A stretch of 64,000 nt of DNA, from NCBI GenBank assembly GCA_017983465.1, contig JAGOBK010000001.1:558001-622000 (forward strand), in the 5' to 3' direction. Under the pieces are notes generated by a model. The model saw nothing but the letters and a program-made list of their open reading frames with translations. It made no database searches and was not told the DNA's origin. Every line of letters begins with the position of its first letter. Position 1 is the stretch's first letter. This document shows, piece by piece, positions 47,333-57,039 of the stretch. Source of the stretch: Crocinitomicaceae bacterium (GTDB lineage Bacteria > Bacteroidota > Bacteroidia > Flavobacteriales_D > Crocinitomicaceae). A program made the position numbers and the translations under genes.

Positions 47333-47974
47333 TTATTGCTTTTTTTGGAATTTCTTTTTTTGTTTTTGTTTGAAATTGTTTGTTTTCACAAATTTCTTGT
47401 TGTTTGAACCAAGTCCTAATGTGCGAAGTAAGGTGTTTGTATTCACCAAATCATCTGGATTTTCAAGAATCAGTTCACCTTTCGACAATTCCTTCAAATG
47501 CTCTGCAATCACATTGTTCTCCACCGCATCATTGTTGTGGGACAAGTATTGTTTTTTCATGAAATTAGCCATGGAAGTTTTCAGGTATTCTTTTTCCGCT
47601 GGATCTTCCGTTTTTTTCGATTCCTCTAAGATTGTCTGTGTGTATTTACCGTAGTGTCCATAGCGAATGGAGCTTTTCGGATACACAAGACGGTCAGGTT
47701 TTTCGTTCAACACTTCTTGTTTCGGAATTTCATATGGAGAATCAACTTCCAATTGAAAATCTGACATCACGAATAAGTGTGTCCACAACTTGTGACGGTA
47801 ATCATCAACATCTCTTAAATGCGGATTCAATTGACCCATCACTTCGATAATTGCCTGTGCTGCACGATTCCGTTCTGTTCGGTCCGCAATTTCCATTGCG
47901 TGTGCAATCATATTCTGCACATTACGACCATATTCTGGCAATATCAACTTCCCTCTAGTGGTGTTGTATTCCAT
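47333..47974 (-). CDS. DUF4290 family protein
   Basis: From ATG 47974 this 213-residue cytoplasmic protein begins MEYNTTRGKLILPEYGRNVQ and has helical stretches such as MIAHAMEIADRTERNRAAQA and DYRHKLWTHLFVMSDF. This matches DUF4290, a family I know only from Bacteroidota. The C-terminus is a strongly basic, low-complexity tail (KTNNFKQKQKKKFQKKQ), as in nucleic acid-binding proteins. It sits between purL and murA, a linkage I recall as frequent in the phylum. The function is unknown. Confidence 0.85.
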   Translation of the reverse strand: MEYNTTRGKLILPEYGRNVQNMIAHAMEIADRTERNRAAQAIIEVMGQLNPHLRDVDDYRHKLWTHLFVMSDFQLEVDSPYEIPKQEVLNEKPDRLVYPKSSIRYGHYGKYTQTILEESKKTEDPAEKEYLKTSMANFMKKQYLSHNNDAVENNVIAEHLKELSKGELILENPDDLVNTNTLLRTLGLGSNNKKFVKTNNFKQKQKKKFQKKQ

Positions 47975-47985
47975 GTTTTCTATTT

Positions 47986-50223
47986 TCAATTTTCAAAGTG
48001 TTTACCAAGCGCTGTATCAAACAAGTGCTTCGCTTCTGTTATAAATCCAAAATGCTCCTCATCGATTTGCATTTTTCCTTTGGTTACGTGTCCAAGTAAG
48101 GTAATGTTTACACCAGAATTCACTGTATACTCAAGGAATAACTCCTCTTGTTCCTCAGTTACCGTTACAACTACGCGTCCTTGTCCTTCACCAAATAGGA
48201 ATGCATCCTCGCGAATTTCAGAATCTGTAACTATATCGAATCCAAGTTCACGTGGCATAGACATCTCGACCAAACTTACGAATAATCCACCATCGGAAAC
48301 ATCGTGAACGGCGTTTACTAAATTATTTTCGATCAATCCTTTAACTGCATTCTGCATGTTAAATTCTTCTTCTAAATCAAAATATGGAGCTGGAGATGCT
48401 TTTATTCCATGGTATGTTGCCAAATATTCGGAAGAAGCAATATCCTCTTTGTATTCTCCCACCAAGAAAATCAAATCACCTTTTTGTTTGAAGTCCAAAG
48501 ACATGACTTTCTCCTTATCTTCTACCAATCCAATCATTCCAATCGTTGGTGTTGGGAAAACAGGTACCTCTACTCCATTCATGGATGTTTGGTTGTAGAA
48601 AGAAACGTTTCCACCTGTCACCGGTGTTTCAAATTTCAAACAAGCCGCTGACATTCCTTTGATCGCACCAACAAATTGCCAGTAGGACTCTGGATTATAT
48701 GGGTTACCGAAATTCAAACAGTTCGTAATCGCACTTGGAATTCCACCTGCACAAACGATGTTACGTGCCGCTTCCGAAACTGCGATCATTGTCCCAATTT
48801 CTGGATCAGCATTTACGTAGCGTGAATTACAATCCACGGTCATCGCTAATGCTTTGTTTGTTCCTTTGATGTTTACAACTCCTGCATCCGAAGGACGATT
48901 CGTTGTCATTGTGCGCGTTCCAACCATGGAATCGTACTGTTCGTACACCCATTTTTTGGAAGCGATATTTGGCATTTGCAACAATGCATATCCAACTTCT
49001 TTCAAGTTTTCCGGTTGAGGAACTTGACTGATATTAAATTTCTTGTATTCTTGGTAATAAGCAGGTTCGGAATATTCACGAACATTTTGAGGAGCACCTC
49101 CACCAAGTACCAAAGATTCAGCAGGAACATCTCCTACCATTTCTCCGTCCATGTAGTAGCGAACGCGTCCTGTATCTGTTACATGTCCGATTTCCTCTGC
49201 ATGCAAATCCCATTTATCAAAAATGCGCTTAACAATTGATTCTTTTCCTTTTTGAACGACTACCAACATGCGTTCTTGTGATTCAGAAAGCAAAATCTCA
49301 TATGGAAGCATGTGGTCTTGACGCGTTGGAACTTTATCCAAGTAAATTTCCATTCCGACATTTCCTGCAGCACTCATTTCACAAGTCGAACAAGTAATTC
49401 CTGCCGCACCCATGTCCTGCATACCTACAATCGCATCTGTTTCGGACAATTCCATTGTTGCTTCCAACAATAATTTCTCCATGAATGGATCTCCAACTTG
49501 TACGGATGGTAAATCCGACGCTGAGTCTTCTGTAATGTCTTTAGAAGCGAAAGCCGCTCCAGCAATTCCATCTTTTCCAGTTGCCGACCCAACAATAAAG
49601 ACTGGATTCCCAGGTCCTTTTGCTGTCGCTGAAATAATTTTTTTCGTATCAATAATTCCTGCAGAGAATGCATTCACCAATGGATTCGTGTTGTATGATT
49701 CATCAAAGAACACTTCGCCACCAACGATTGGAATACCAAACGCATTTCCATAATCGCCAATTCCTTTCACCACACCTTTCACTAACCATTTGGTACGTGC
49801 TTCTTCGATGTTTCCGAAACGCAAGGAATTTAATTGTGCAATTGGACGCGCGCCCATCGTGAAGATATCGCGGTTGATTCCACCTACTCCAGTCGCAGCA
49901 CCTTGATAAGGCTCCAACGCACTTGGGTGATTGTGTGATTCAATTTTGAACACACACCCTAATCCATCACCGATATCTACTAATCCAGCGTTTTCTTCAC
50001 CCGCTTTCACCAACATATGTGGTCCATCTTTTGGAAGTGTTTTCAACCAGAGGATTGAGTTTTTGTATGAACAGTGCTCACTCCACATCACCGAATAAAC
50101 GGCTGTTTCTGTAAAATTCGGTGTTCGACCGAGGATTCCTTTGATCTGTTCAAACTCATCCGCACGTAGTCCTAAATCAATTGCTTGTTCAAGCGTTGCT
50201 TCTTTTTGCAGGGTACTTTCCAT
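47986..50223 (-). CDS. purL: Phosphoribosylformylglycinamidine synthase subunit PurL
   Basis: From ATG 50223 this is a 745-residue small-type PurL. Visible motifs are [15 protein letters not shown] near the N-terminus, [31 protein letters not shown] split over the ATP-binding region, and [16 protein letters not shown] in the second half. It works with PurS and PurQ, which are not in the window, to make FGAM from FGAR and glutamine. The alternative start at 50244 overlaps the TACTTTTG box and is rejected. It heads the purL-DUF4290-murA-TlpA cluster. Confidence 0.95.
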   Translation of the reverse strand: MESTLQKEATLEQAIDLGLRADEFEQIKGILGRTPNFTETAVYSVMWSEHCSYKNSILWLKTLPKDGPHMLVKAGEENAGLVDIGDGLGCVFKIESHNHPSALEPYQGAATGVGGINRDIFTMGARPIAQLNSLRFGNIEEARTKWLVKGVVKGIGDYGNAFGIPIVGGEVFFDESYNTNPLVNAFSAGIIDTKKIISATAKGPGNPVFIVGSATGKDGIAGAAFASKDITEDSASDLPSVQVGDPFMEKLLLEATMELSETDAIVGMQDMGAAGITCSTCEMSAAGNVGMEIYLDKVPTRQDHMLPYEILLSESQERMLVVVQKGKESIVKRIFDKWDLHAEEIGHVTDTGRVRYYMDGEMVGDVPAESLVLGGGAPQNVREYSEPAYYQEYKKFNISQVPQPENLKEVGYALLQMPNIASKKWVYEQYDSMVGTRTMTTNRPSDAGVVNIKGTNKALAMTVDCNSRYVNADPEIGTMIAVSEAARNIVCAGGIPSAITNCLNFGNPYNPESYWQFVGAIKGMSAACLKFETPVTGGNVSFYNQTSMNGVEVPVFPTPTIGMIGLVEDKEKVMSLDFKQKGDLIFLVGEYKEDIASSEYLATYHGIKASPAPYFDLEEEFNMQNAVKGLIENNLVNAVHDVSDGGLFVSLVEMSMPRELGFDIVTDSEIREDAFLFGEGQGRVVVTVTEEQEELFLEYTVNSGVNITLLGHVTKGKMQIDEEHFGFITEAKHLFDTALGKHFEN

Positions 50224-50241
50224 TCTTTGAATTTTCTGAAA

Positions 50242-50249
50242 CAAAAGTA
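50242..50249 (-). promoter_or_regulatory. purL -7 box (TACTTTTG)
   Basis: A full -7 match, 18 nt before ATG 50223. It overlaps the first candidate start at 50244. No TTG at ideal spacing. Confidence 0.5.
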
Positions 50250-50408
50250 CATATTTTAATAGGAACTGCGTTTGGAATCCGCCTTGTTTACCAACGATTT
50301 TTTAACATTTTATCCGCAATCTTCTGATCCGAATTCGGATTCGCAAAAAAAATGACTGATTTTGTTCCGTTTCCACTAAAATTCAGCTCAATTCAAAAGG
50401 CAATAACC

Positions 50409-50438
50409 TTGTATTTTTCGCGAAAAAACGTAAATTTG
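50409..50438 (+). promoter_or_regulatory. lpdA promoter (TTG-19-TAAATTTG)
   Basis: TTG 50409-50411 and TAAATTTG 50431-50438 are 19 bp apart, a full consensus match. The leader is about 15 nt. Confidence 0.7.
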
Positions 50439-50457
50439 TACCCTAAAAACGAATCAT

Positions 50458-51849
50458 ATGAATTACGACATCATTGTTGTGGGAAGTGGCCCAGGTGGAT
50501 ATGTTACTGCTATTCGCGCCTCTCAATTAGGACTTAAAACAGCCATCGTAGAGCGTGAGTCACTCGGTGGAATCTGCTTAAATTGGGGTTGTATTCCTAC
50601 CAAAGCACTTTTGAAATCTGCCAATGTTTTTGAATACCTAACGCACGCAAGTGACTACGGAATTACCGTAAAAGAAGCGACAGCTGATTTCGGAGCGATG
50701 ATCAAAAGAAGTCGCGATGTTGCAAACGGAATGAGCAACGGGATTCAGTTTTTAATGAAAAAGAACAAAATCGATGTATTGAAAGGAAACGGAGTAATTA
50801 AAGCTGGTAAAACAGTTTCAGTTACAGACGAAGCCGGAGCAACAACAGATTATACAGCAAGCAAAGCATTAATCATTGCAACTGGAGCGCGCTCACGTGT
50901 CCTTCCTAACTTGCCACAAGATGGTGAAAAAATTATTGGATACCGTCAAGCAATGACTTTACCTACTCAACCGAAAAAATTGGTTGTTGTTGGATCAGGA
51001 GCTATCGGAATTGAGTTCGCTTACTTCTACAATGCACTTGGAACTGAAGTAACAGTTGTTGAATACCTCCCGAACATTGTTCCAGTTGAGGACGAAGACG
51101 TTTCTAAACAACTAGAGAAATCGTTCAAAAAAGCGGGTGTCAACATTATGACAAATGCTTCTGTTGAATCTGTTGATACTTCTGGAAAGGGATGTGTTGT
51201 TACCGTGAAAACAGCAAAAGGAGAAGAGAAAATCGAATGTGATGTCGTTCTTTCTGCGGTTGGAATTCAAGCGAACATTGAAAACATTGGATTAGAAGAA
51301 GTTGGAATCGTTGTAGACAAAGGACGTATCCTCGTGAATGATTACTACCAAACAAATATCCCAGGATACTATGCAATTGGTGATGTTGTTCCAGGACCAG
51401 CATTAGCACACGTAGCTTCTGCGGAAGGAATCATTTGTGTTGAGAAAATTGCTGGACACCATCCAGAGCCATTGAACTACGGAAACATCCCAGGATGTAC
51501 GTATTGTTCTCCGGAGATTGCCTCTGTTGGAATGACAGAAAAAGCAGCGAAGGAAGCTGGATACGATATCAAAGTTGGTAAATTCCCATTCTCTGCTTCA
51601 GGAAAAGCAAGTGCTGCTGGAGCGAAAGATGGATTTGTGAAATTGATTTTCGACGCGAAATACGGCGAATTACTTGGTGGACACATGATCGGAGCGAATG
51701 TAACCGAAATGGTTGCTGAACTGGTTGCTGTACGCAAATTAGAAACGACAGGAGAAGAGTTAATCAAAACGGTTCACCCTCACCCTACAATGTCTGAAGC
51801 AATTATGGAAGCTGCTGCTGCTGCATACGGCGAAGTGATTCACTTATAA
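50458..51849 (+). CDS. lpdA: Dihydrolipoyl dehydrogenase
   Basis: This 463-residue flavoprotein has the FAD motif VVGSGPGGYVTAIRASQLG (residues 6-24), the redox disulfide CLNWGC in GGICLNWGCIPTKALL, the NAD motif VVGSGAIGIEFAYFY and the C-terminal active-site HPHPTMSEAIMEA. It reoxidises dihydrolipoamide in the pyruvate and 2-oxoglutarate dehydrogenase complexes and in glycine cleavage. It stands as a single gene with its own promoter and terminator. Confidence 0.96.
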   Translation: MNYDIIVVGSGPGGYVTAIRASQLGLKTAIVERESLGGICLNWGCIPTKALLKSANVFEYLTHASDYGITVKEATADFGAMIKRSRDVANGMSNGIQFLMKKNKIDVLKGNGVIKAGKTVSVTDEAGATTDYTASKALIIATGARSRVLPNLPQDGEKIIGYRQAMTLPTQPKKLVVVGSGAIGIEFAYFYNALGTEVTVVEYLPNIVPVEDEDVSKQLEKSFKKAGVNIMTNASVESVDTSGKGCVVTVKTAKGEEKIECDVVLSAVGIQANIENIGLEEVGIVVDKGRILVNDYYQTNIPGYYAIGDVVPGPALAHVASAEGIICVEKIAGHHPEPLNYGNIPGCTYCSPEIASVGMTEKAAKEAGYDIKVGKFPFSASGKASAAGAKDGFVKLIFDAKYGELLGGHMIGANVTEMVAELVAVRKLETTGEELIKTVHPHPTMSEAIMEAAAAAYGEVIHL

Positions 51850-51871
51850 GACTTAAGAAATAACCATTTAG

Positions 51872-51897
51872 AAAGAACGCAAGCAATTGCGTTCTTT
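51872..51897. terminator. lpdA terminator, bidirectional
   Basis: AAAGAACGCAA and TTGCGTTCTTT form a perfect 11-bp stem with loop GCAA, followed by a T-run on the plus strand. It can also act on the convergent membrane protein gene. Confidence 0.85.
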
Positions 51898-51905
51898 TTT
51901 TTTGC

Positions 51906-52544
51906 TTAGTATTTTCCGCCGGGAGAAAAAGAAATCATCCACGCGAACATTTGAAAAACAACTAAGCTCACCGATACAAATTGAAGGATCAAGAACCAAT
52001 GAAATGGCTTACGATCCTTAGTTCTTAAAATGAAAATCGTTAGCAAGAGTCCATTGAAGAACAACACTGCCGGAACCCAAAAAAACAGTATTGGAATAGA
52101 AAATAACACAAAAAGAAGCATCCAATAGTTTCGATACGGATGATTCAAAAGTAATTTCCACAAGAACATTCCCCATCCTAATGAGGTCAATAGGTTTGAA
52201 AGAAGTCCAGAAATGGGTTCGACTAAATAGGAATTTTCACTTTGTAACAATACCGTACGATTGATCAAATTGGAAAAATGACTTACATGAAGTACATTGT
52301 TCAGTAAAATGGCAATTCCCAGAACCCAAATGAACCTTAGTTTTTTCAGCTCATTTCGGTATAGAACGATGAAAAACAACCACAAAACGAGCAACAATGG
52401 ATCAAAAAGAAAAGATGGAGCAGTCCAGAAAATATCTGTAAATCCATTCCAAAACATGAACAACAAAACGAGGGCAATGCTTCGTTGCACCCAAATTCGT
52501 TCAATGTTCAGTTTATTTTCCAAGGGCTTCGTAAATGAAATCAA
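51906..52544 (-). CDS. Membrane protein of unknown function
   Basis: This 212-residue protein has about six hydrophobic helices (SIALVLLFMFWNGFTDIFW, FLFDPLLLVLWLFFIVLY, then PILFFWVPAVLFFNGLLLTI and others). It has no charged catalytic motif and I know no family. It overlaps the 3' end of map by 32 bp, the deepest same-strand overlap here. The start used is the first ATG; a start inside the overlap end cannot be excluded. Confidence 0.65.
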   Translation of the reverse strand: MISFTKPLENKLNIERIWVQRSIALVLLFMFWNGFTDIFWTAPSFLFDPLLLVLWLFFIVLYRNELKKLRFIWVLGIAILLNNVLHVSHFSNLINRTVLLQSENSYLVEPISGLLSNLLTSLGWGMFLWKLLLNHPYRNYWMLLFVLFSIPILFFWVPAVLFFNGLLLTIFILRTKDRKPFHWFLILQFVSVSLVVFQMFAWMISFSPGGKY

Positions 52545-53286
52545 AAGTAGAAAGTATCACGGGTTCACCGTCAACAACCGCGATATCGTGTTCGAAATGC
52601 GCACTTGGTTGACCGTCAGCAGTAACAATCGTCCATTGATCGTCGAGCGTTTTCACTTTTTCCGTTCCCATGTTGATCATTGGTTCGATCGCGATCGTTA
52701 ATCCATTTTGGATTTTCTTCCCGCGTCCACGTCGACCGTAATTTGGCACTTGTGGCTCTTCATGCAACTCCTTACCTAAACCGTGTCCAACTAAATCACG
52801 CACCACACCATACCCGTGTTTCTCTGCGTGTTGTTGAATCGCCCAACCAATATCTTCGATGCGATTCGCAATCGTCGCTTGAGCAATCCCAAGGTATAAG
52901 CATTCTTTTGTTACCTCGAGTAATTTTTTCACTTCTGGCTTGACGTCTCCTACTTCAAATGTAAAGGCATGATCACCGTAATATCCTTTGTAAACGGATC
53001 CACAATCTACAGAAACGATGTCTCCATCTTGAAATGGACGATCGGTCGGAAGTCCGTGCACGACTTGTTCGTTGACAGAAATCAACAAAGTACTTGGACA
53101 ACCATACAAACCAAGGAATCCAGGAATGGCGTTTTGAGAACGAATATAGTCCTCCGCCAATTGATCTAAAAACTTCGGTGTAACACCCGGCTTCATGTGT
53201 TTCGCAACTAATCCAAGTGTTCGACTTACGATTTGCGCTGCTTCACGCATGATTTCAATCTCCTGTGGTGTTTTGTATTTGATCAT
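52513..53286 (-). CDS. map: Type I methionine aminopeptidase
   Basis: From ATG 53286 this is 257 residues beginning MIKYKTPQEIEIMREAAQIV, the normal MetAP-I start. Metal ligands are in VSVDCGSVYKGYYGDHAF (two Asp), VGHGLGKELHEEP (His), AIEPMINMG (Glu) and the C-terminal FEHDIAVVDG (Glu). It removes the initiator methionine. An in-frame ATG at 53307 lies 3 nt after a TATCTTTG box and could start a version seven residues longer on a leaderless transcript. Confidence 0.95.
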   Translation of the reverse strand: MIKYKTPQEIEIMREAAQIVSRTLGLVAKHMKPGVTPKFLDQLAEDYIRSQNAIPGFLGLYGCPSTLLISVNEQVVHGLPTDRPFQDGDIVSVDCGSVYKGYYGDHAFTFEVGDVKPEVKKLLEVTKECLYLGIAQATIANRIEDIGWAIQQHAEKHGYGVVRDLVGHGLGKELHEEPQVPNYGRRGRGKKIQNGLTIAIEPMINMGTEKVKTLDDQWTIVTADGQPSAHFEHDIAVVDGEPVILSTFDFIYEALGK

Positions 53287-53310
53287 TATTTTTTCTAGAA
53301 AAGACATGTG

Positions 53311-53318
53311 CAAAGATA
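53311..53318 (-). promoter_or_regulatory. map -7 box (TATCTTTG)
   Basis: A full -7 match ending 3 nt before ATG 53307 and 24 nt before the family-preferred ATG 53286. Confidence 0.55.
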
Positions 53319-53350
53319 CGGAATTGGATTGAATCTCTCTTAAGTAAATA

Positions 53351-54394
53351 TTAGCAAGTTGCTAAAAAGTGCATGGTATCCATTCCATCGGGATAATCCA
53401 TCAAGGACGGACACTGTGCTTGTCCGAACGGAATAAAACCTTGTCCAACGACACATTGAATTTCGGAAGAATGTGCATCTAAATAAGCCGTTAATTCTTC
53501 TGAACTCCGATAAAATTGATAATGAAGCATGGACAATGGAGAAAACAATTGGTCGGACTCTTTCATCAACAAGAAGTTATTATCCAAGAACTTACTCAAG
53601 TTCATTAAATGCACAGCTTTGTTGTAGTCGTAGTTGTTTCCGTATTTTTTATTGTTGACCACATCCGACAAATCGACGATGGCTTCAAAAAAGCGATTCA
53701 GGTCGAATCCCTCTGGGAAAAGCAAATGCGTTACATTTCGACAACCTCGTCCGAAATAGGTTAAGCAATCGACTCCAAGTGCTCGCAACTCCTCTTTCGA
53801 CTCGTTACCCGTGAGTACTGCAACTGAGGTGCGGTGTCCACGAAACAAATGAGGGACATGGGAAAAATACTGTTCAAAATGCAGCATGCTATTGTTACTA
53901 CCAGTCGCGATAACGGCGTGGTAATCCACTAATTTTCGGTCAGAAAAACGAATGCGTTCAGTTAAATCAGGCTCAAACAACTGTAATAACTGCACAAGTG
54001 TAGGAAGAAGTCGTGCATCCTCCGAACTTTGTTTACAAATGACTTGATGTCCGGATAATAACACACACAAGAAATCATGAAATCCAACCAAGGGAATATT
54101 TCCCGCCATGATGACCGCAACATTCTTCTTGTCATTGTTTTCCGTGTAGTGATTTGTCCAATCGTTTAGTTTTTCTGTTGTCAGCCAGCCTGCAATTTCA
54201 CCAAAAGCTTGACGAATGGAATCTTCCGTAAACCAACCGTTGTAATGAAACTCTCGTTGAACTACCTCATTGACTTCGGCATATTCTTCCTCTGTCAGCA
54301 TCGAAACAGTAGCAGAATACGGATTATTTTCACTGAGTTCCTTTAAAATTGTCCCGAGGACAACAAATGCATCGATTATTCTTGACTTTTCCAC
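53351..54394 (-). CDS. Acyl-CoA reductase (LuxC-like)
   Basis: From GTG 54394 the protein has 347 residues. It shows the LuxC/aldehyde dehydrogenase-type architecture, with NVAVIMAGNIPLVGFHDFL for nucleotide binding, IATGSNNSMLHFEQYF, and the probable catalytic cysteine in YFGRGCRNVTHLLFP. LuxC enzymes reduce acyl-CoA to aldehyde with NADPH. No luxAB or luxD genes are present, so bioluminescence is not suggested; a role in fatty aldehyde or alcohol metabolism is more likely. It diverges from a 2[4Fe-4S] ferredoxin gene, a pairing I recall in other Bacteroidota. Confidence 0.82.
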   Translation of the reverse strand: MEKSRIIDAFVVLGTILKELSENNPYSATVSMLTEEEYAEVNEVVQREFHYNGWFTEDSIRQAFGEIAGWLTTEKLNDWTNHYTENNDKKNVAVIMAGNIPLVGFHDFLCVLLSGHQVICKQSSEDARLLPTLVQLLQLFEPDLTERIRFSDRKLVDYHAVIATGSNNSMLHFEQYFSHVPHLFRGHRTSVAVLTGNESKEELRALGVDCLTYFGRGCRNVTHLLFPEGFDLNRFFEAIVDLSDVVNNKKYGNNYDYNKAVHLMNLSKFLDNNFLLMKESDQLFSPLSMLHYQFYRSSEELTAYLDAHSSEIQCVVGQGFIPFGQAQCPSLMDYPDGMDTMHFLATC

Positions 54395-54398
54395 GGTA

Positions 54399-54406
54399 CA
54401 AAAGTA
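54399..54406 (-). promoter_or_regulatory. -7 box of the acyl-CoA reductase gene (TACTTTTG)
   Basis: A full -7 match ending 4 nt before GTG 54394. It makes the upstream ATG at 54409 impossible as a start on this transcript. Confidence 0.55.
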
Positions 54407-54458
54407 CATAACTTCTCTTTTTTTACCTCATCAAACAGAACAATCCAACTAGGCTTAT

Positions 54459-54466
54459 TATCTTTG
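54459..54466 (+). promoter_or_regulatory. Ferredoxin gene -7 box (TATCTTTG)
   Basis: A full -7 match 17 nt before the ferredoxin ATG. No TTG at -33. Confidence 0.5.
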
Positions 54467-54483
54467 TACAAATTTTTGATTTT

Positions 54484-54831
54484 ATGGCAATCATTATCAC
54501 AGACGAATGTATCAATTGCGGGGCTTGCGAACCTGAGTGTCCAAACAATGCAATTTACGAAGGTGGCGCAGAATGGAAATATGCTGATGGCACGTCCTTA
54601 AAGGGAATGATCACTACGTTGGATGGTGAAGAAGTTTCAGCGGAGCACCAATTTGAGCCTGTGAATATGGATGTTTATTACATCGCTCATGACAAATGTA
54701 CAGAGTGTGTTGGTTTTCACGACGAACCACAATGTGCAGCTGTTTGTCCAGTAGATTGTTGTGTGGATGATCCAGATTACCGCGAATCAGAGGATGAACT
54801 TTTGGCAAAAAAGAACTTCTTACACCTGTAA
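54484..54831 (+). CDS. 2[4Fe-4S] ferredoxin
   Basis: This 115-residue protein has two 4Fe-4S motifs: [20 protein letters not shown] (CxxCxxCxxxCP) and the longer [18 protein letters not shown] with its insertion between the second and third cysteines. This is the Allochromatium-type (Alvin) ferredoxin pattern of very low potential. It carries single electrons in the cytoplasm. Its partner is unknown; the divergent acyl-CoA reductase gene is the nearest redox enzyme. Confidence 0.93.
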   Translation: MAIIITDECINCGACEPECPNNAIYEGGAEWKYADGTSLKGMITTLDGEEVSAEHQFEPVNMDVYYIAHDKCTECVGFHDEPQCAAVCPVDCCVDDPDYRESEDELLAKKNFLHL

Positions 54832-54840
54832 GACCAAGTT

Positions 54841-57039
54841 ATGAAACAGGTTACCTGCTTTTTATTGGTAATCTTATCGTTAAGTGTTACTTTCCATGGA
54901 AACACCCAAGTTGTTGTTTCAGCAGCTCCCTATCAACTAAATATCGTTTTAACCGATGAACAGAAGTCGGTGGATCTTCGTTCCGTACAATCAACATTCC
55001 AAAAAGCGGGAATCGAACTGAATGTCCAATTTCAAACCCGTAAAAAACGTGGAGAGGATTCCCGTAAATGGGAATTTCCATCCATTGGAACCAATCAATT
55101 CACACGTCAACAGAAAGAATGGCGGGACCTCGACTTCCCGAATGGATTTCCGATTGACGCACATCAACTGTATTTATATTGTGTTCCCGCAGACACCCAG
55201 CAATTCTTTGCGATTCCGCATAAATCCGTTGGATTTCTCGGTGTAAAAAATGGACTGATTTCCCTGGGAAGTGTTCAGAAAACATTGCTCATTCAATTTG
55301 GTGTTTCACCAAACCTTCTTGATTCCCTTGGGATTGACGGACAACTAAGTGGAAGTCAAGTGAACGAAATACAAGGCAACTCCATTCCTTTTCGCTTTAG
55401 TGATGACTATGAAAACATTGAAACATCCAATGGACGCGTAGCCTATTATTTTTGGGAAGAAAATCCAGATGGCACGTTTGAAGTCAATCCGGAAAATCCG
55501 ATGGAACAATTCACCCATCCTTTCAAGCAAAACCATTTTTACGTGTACTTGGACGTCAGTAATCCATTTTTCAAACCGCGCTTTCACCTATTCGGATATC
55601 ACATTTGTCTAGTACACTTACTCGCTGTTTTATTGACGTTAATCTTGCAGTTTTTTACTTTTCGCACCATTAATCAACGAATGTTGGATACGCGTTTTTT
55701 CAAACGCTTGTCCTTTCGCTTGGCAAAACTCATGATTTGGGCTTTGGCTATTGCTTCGAACATCTTCGCTTTTTACGCCACGGAATTCTATTACACCAAC
55801 TACCACATGAGGTTTCATGAAATCACGAGTTTTCATGGAAAGAGTCAATCCAATTTGCAACACAACCTTGAGGACAACAATCAATTCCAAGTTCAAGAAG
55901 CCATTTTTACAAAAAGTCAAGTTTTCCGAAAAATCAAAGAAAGTTGGTACGCTCAGCACGAGGATCGCGTTCTTTATTTCGATGTCGACTCGTCCAATCA
56001 CGCACGTTTTCTGCATTCGCGCAACATCTTGGAATTGAGCACCATTCCGTATCGAAAAACGACAAGTAGTCATTATGTTGTCTTTCGTTACCATGATGCA
56101 AAGGATCAAATCACGAAAGAAAAAGTATACAATCACATGGGATTTGAGTTAACCAAGAAACTTTTATTGCCCGATCCAGCAAAACGTATTTTGGTATTTG
56201 TCAACGGATACCGTCCGGTTTCTACCAATCAATCGATGTCGGACTTCCTTTCTAGCTTTCAGCAAAAAGGCGTTGAGTTTCCCGATTCGAAGAACCAATT
56301 GTTTTCCATGGACCGCTACGCATATTGGGAACCGTGGAAGCAATTCAATCAACTTTTTCAGCAGCGTATTCAAGCCGATGAAATTTGGTACGCCGACGGA
56401 CACCATTCCGTATCCACATCAAACCATGGGTCTGTGATTCATTTTGCTGGTACCGCTTCGATTTACCCACCGTTATGTCAAACCAATAAGCACCACTGTT
56501 ACCGAACGAAACTCCCATCCAATCAATTCGTTTCCACGATGGAGCTATTGGAAATGAGTCCAAATTACGACGGATTCAACCTGCGTTATCAAAGCGGAAA
56601 AATTGCCGGTAAAAACTTACTTCAAGTATTAAATGAAGCACCGAATTACTCGAAAAATGACACCATTTACCTAGTTTCCCACAGCATGGGACACGCTTAC
56701 GCCATGGGAATGAGTGCGGTATTAAAAGGAAAAGTCAATTTAGGTGACTGCTACATTATTGCTCCAGAAAATCCACGAGGAAAAACATTTGATCCATATG
56801 AATGGAAAAACGTTTGGCAATATGGAACCTTTCGTCATGGAAAATCAAAACACGCTCCATGTCAGCAAGACGGCGTTGCGCCACAATCTTTGGTGAAAGG
56901 ACTATCCGCAAACCATCGCGTTTCCTTCCCGAAGGGGCAAGCGAAACACATGGGATTCTTTAACAGTCACTTTATCGGATACTACACTTGGATTTTTGAT
57001 ATTCAGAAAGGAAAACCAGGTTATGTTCCTCAACATTAA
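54841..57039 (+). CDS. Membrane-anchored protein with C-terminal alpha/beta-hydrolase-like domain
   Basis: This 732-residue protein has the signal peptide MKQVTCFLLVILSLSVTFHG and an N-terminal extracytoplasmic region of about 230 residues. Two membrane helices lie at about 253-275 and 296-316, followed by a loop with conserved-looking HFHG-type histidines. From about 445 a hydrolase-like domain begins: KRILVFVNGYRPV, then DTIYLVSHSMGHAYAMG with probable nucleophile Ser615 in S-H-S-M-G (the first glycine of GxSxG is serine). A His near the end (KHMGFFNSHF) may complete a triad. Lipase, esterase or peptidase activity is possible. No known family spans the whole protein. It lies 9 bp after the ferredoxin gene. 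Confidence 0.7.
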   Translation: MKQVTCFLLVILSLSVTFHGNTQVVVSAAPYQLNIVLTDEQKSVDLRSVQSTFQKAGIELNVQFQTRKKRGEDSRKWEFPSIGTNQFTRQQKEWRDLDFPNGFPIDAHQLYLYCVPADTQQFFAIPHKSVGFLGVKNGLISLGSVQKTLLIQFGVSPNLLDSLGIDGQLSGSQVNEIQGNSIPFRFSDDYENIETSNGRVAYYFWEENPDGTFEVNPENPMEQFTHPFKQNHFYVYLDVSNPFFKPRFHLFGYHICLVHLLAVLLTLILQFFTFRTINQRMLDTRFFKRLSFRLAKLMIWALAIASNIFAFYATEFYYTNYHMRFHEITSFHGKSQSNLQHNLEDNNQFQVQEAIFTKSQVFRKIKESWYAQHEDRVLYFDVDSSNHARFLHSRNILELSTIPYRKTTSSHYVVFRYHDAKDQITKEKVYNHMGFELTKKLLLPDPAKRILVFVNGYRPVSTNQSMSDFLSSFQQKGVEFPDSKNQLFSMDRYAYWEPWKQFNQLFQQRIQADEIWYADGHHSVSTSNHGSVIHFAGTASIYPPLCQTNKHHCYRTKLPSNQFVSTMELLEMSPNYDGFNLRYQSGKIAGKNLLQVLNEAPNYSKNDTIYLVSHSMGHAYAMGMSAVLKGKVNLGDCYIIAPENPRGKTFDPYEWKNVWQYGTFRHGKSKHAPCQQDGVAPQSLVKGLSANHRVSFPKGQAKHMGFFNSHFIGYYTWIFDIQKGKPGYVPQH

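Noticed and set aside
53351..54394. Bioluminescence (lux) locus because of the LuxC-like reductase
   Set aside because: No luxA, luxB, luxD or luxE genes are nearby; the LuxC family is broader than bioluminescence.
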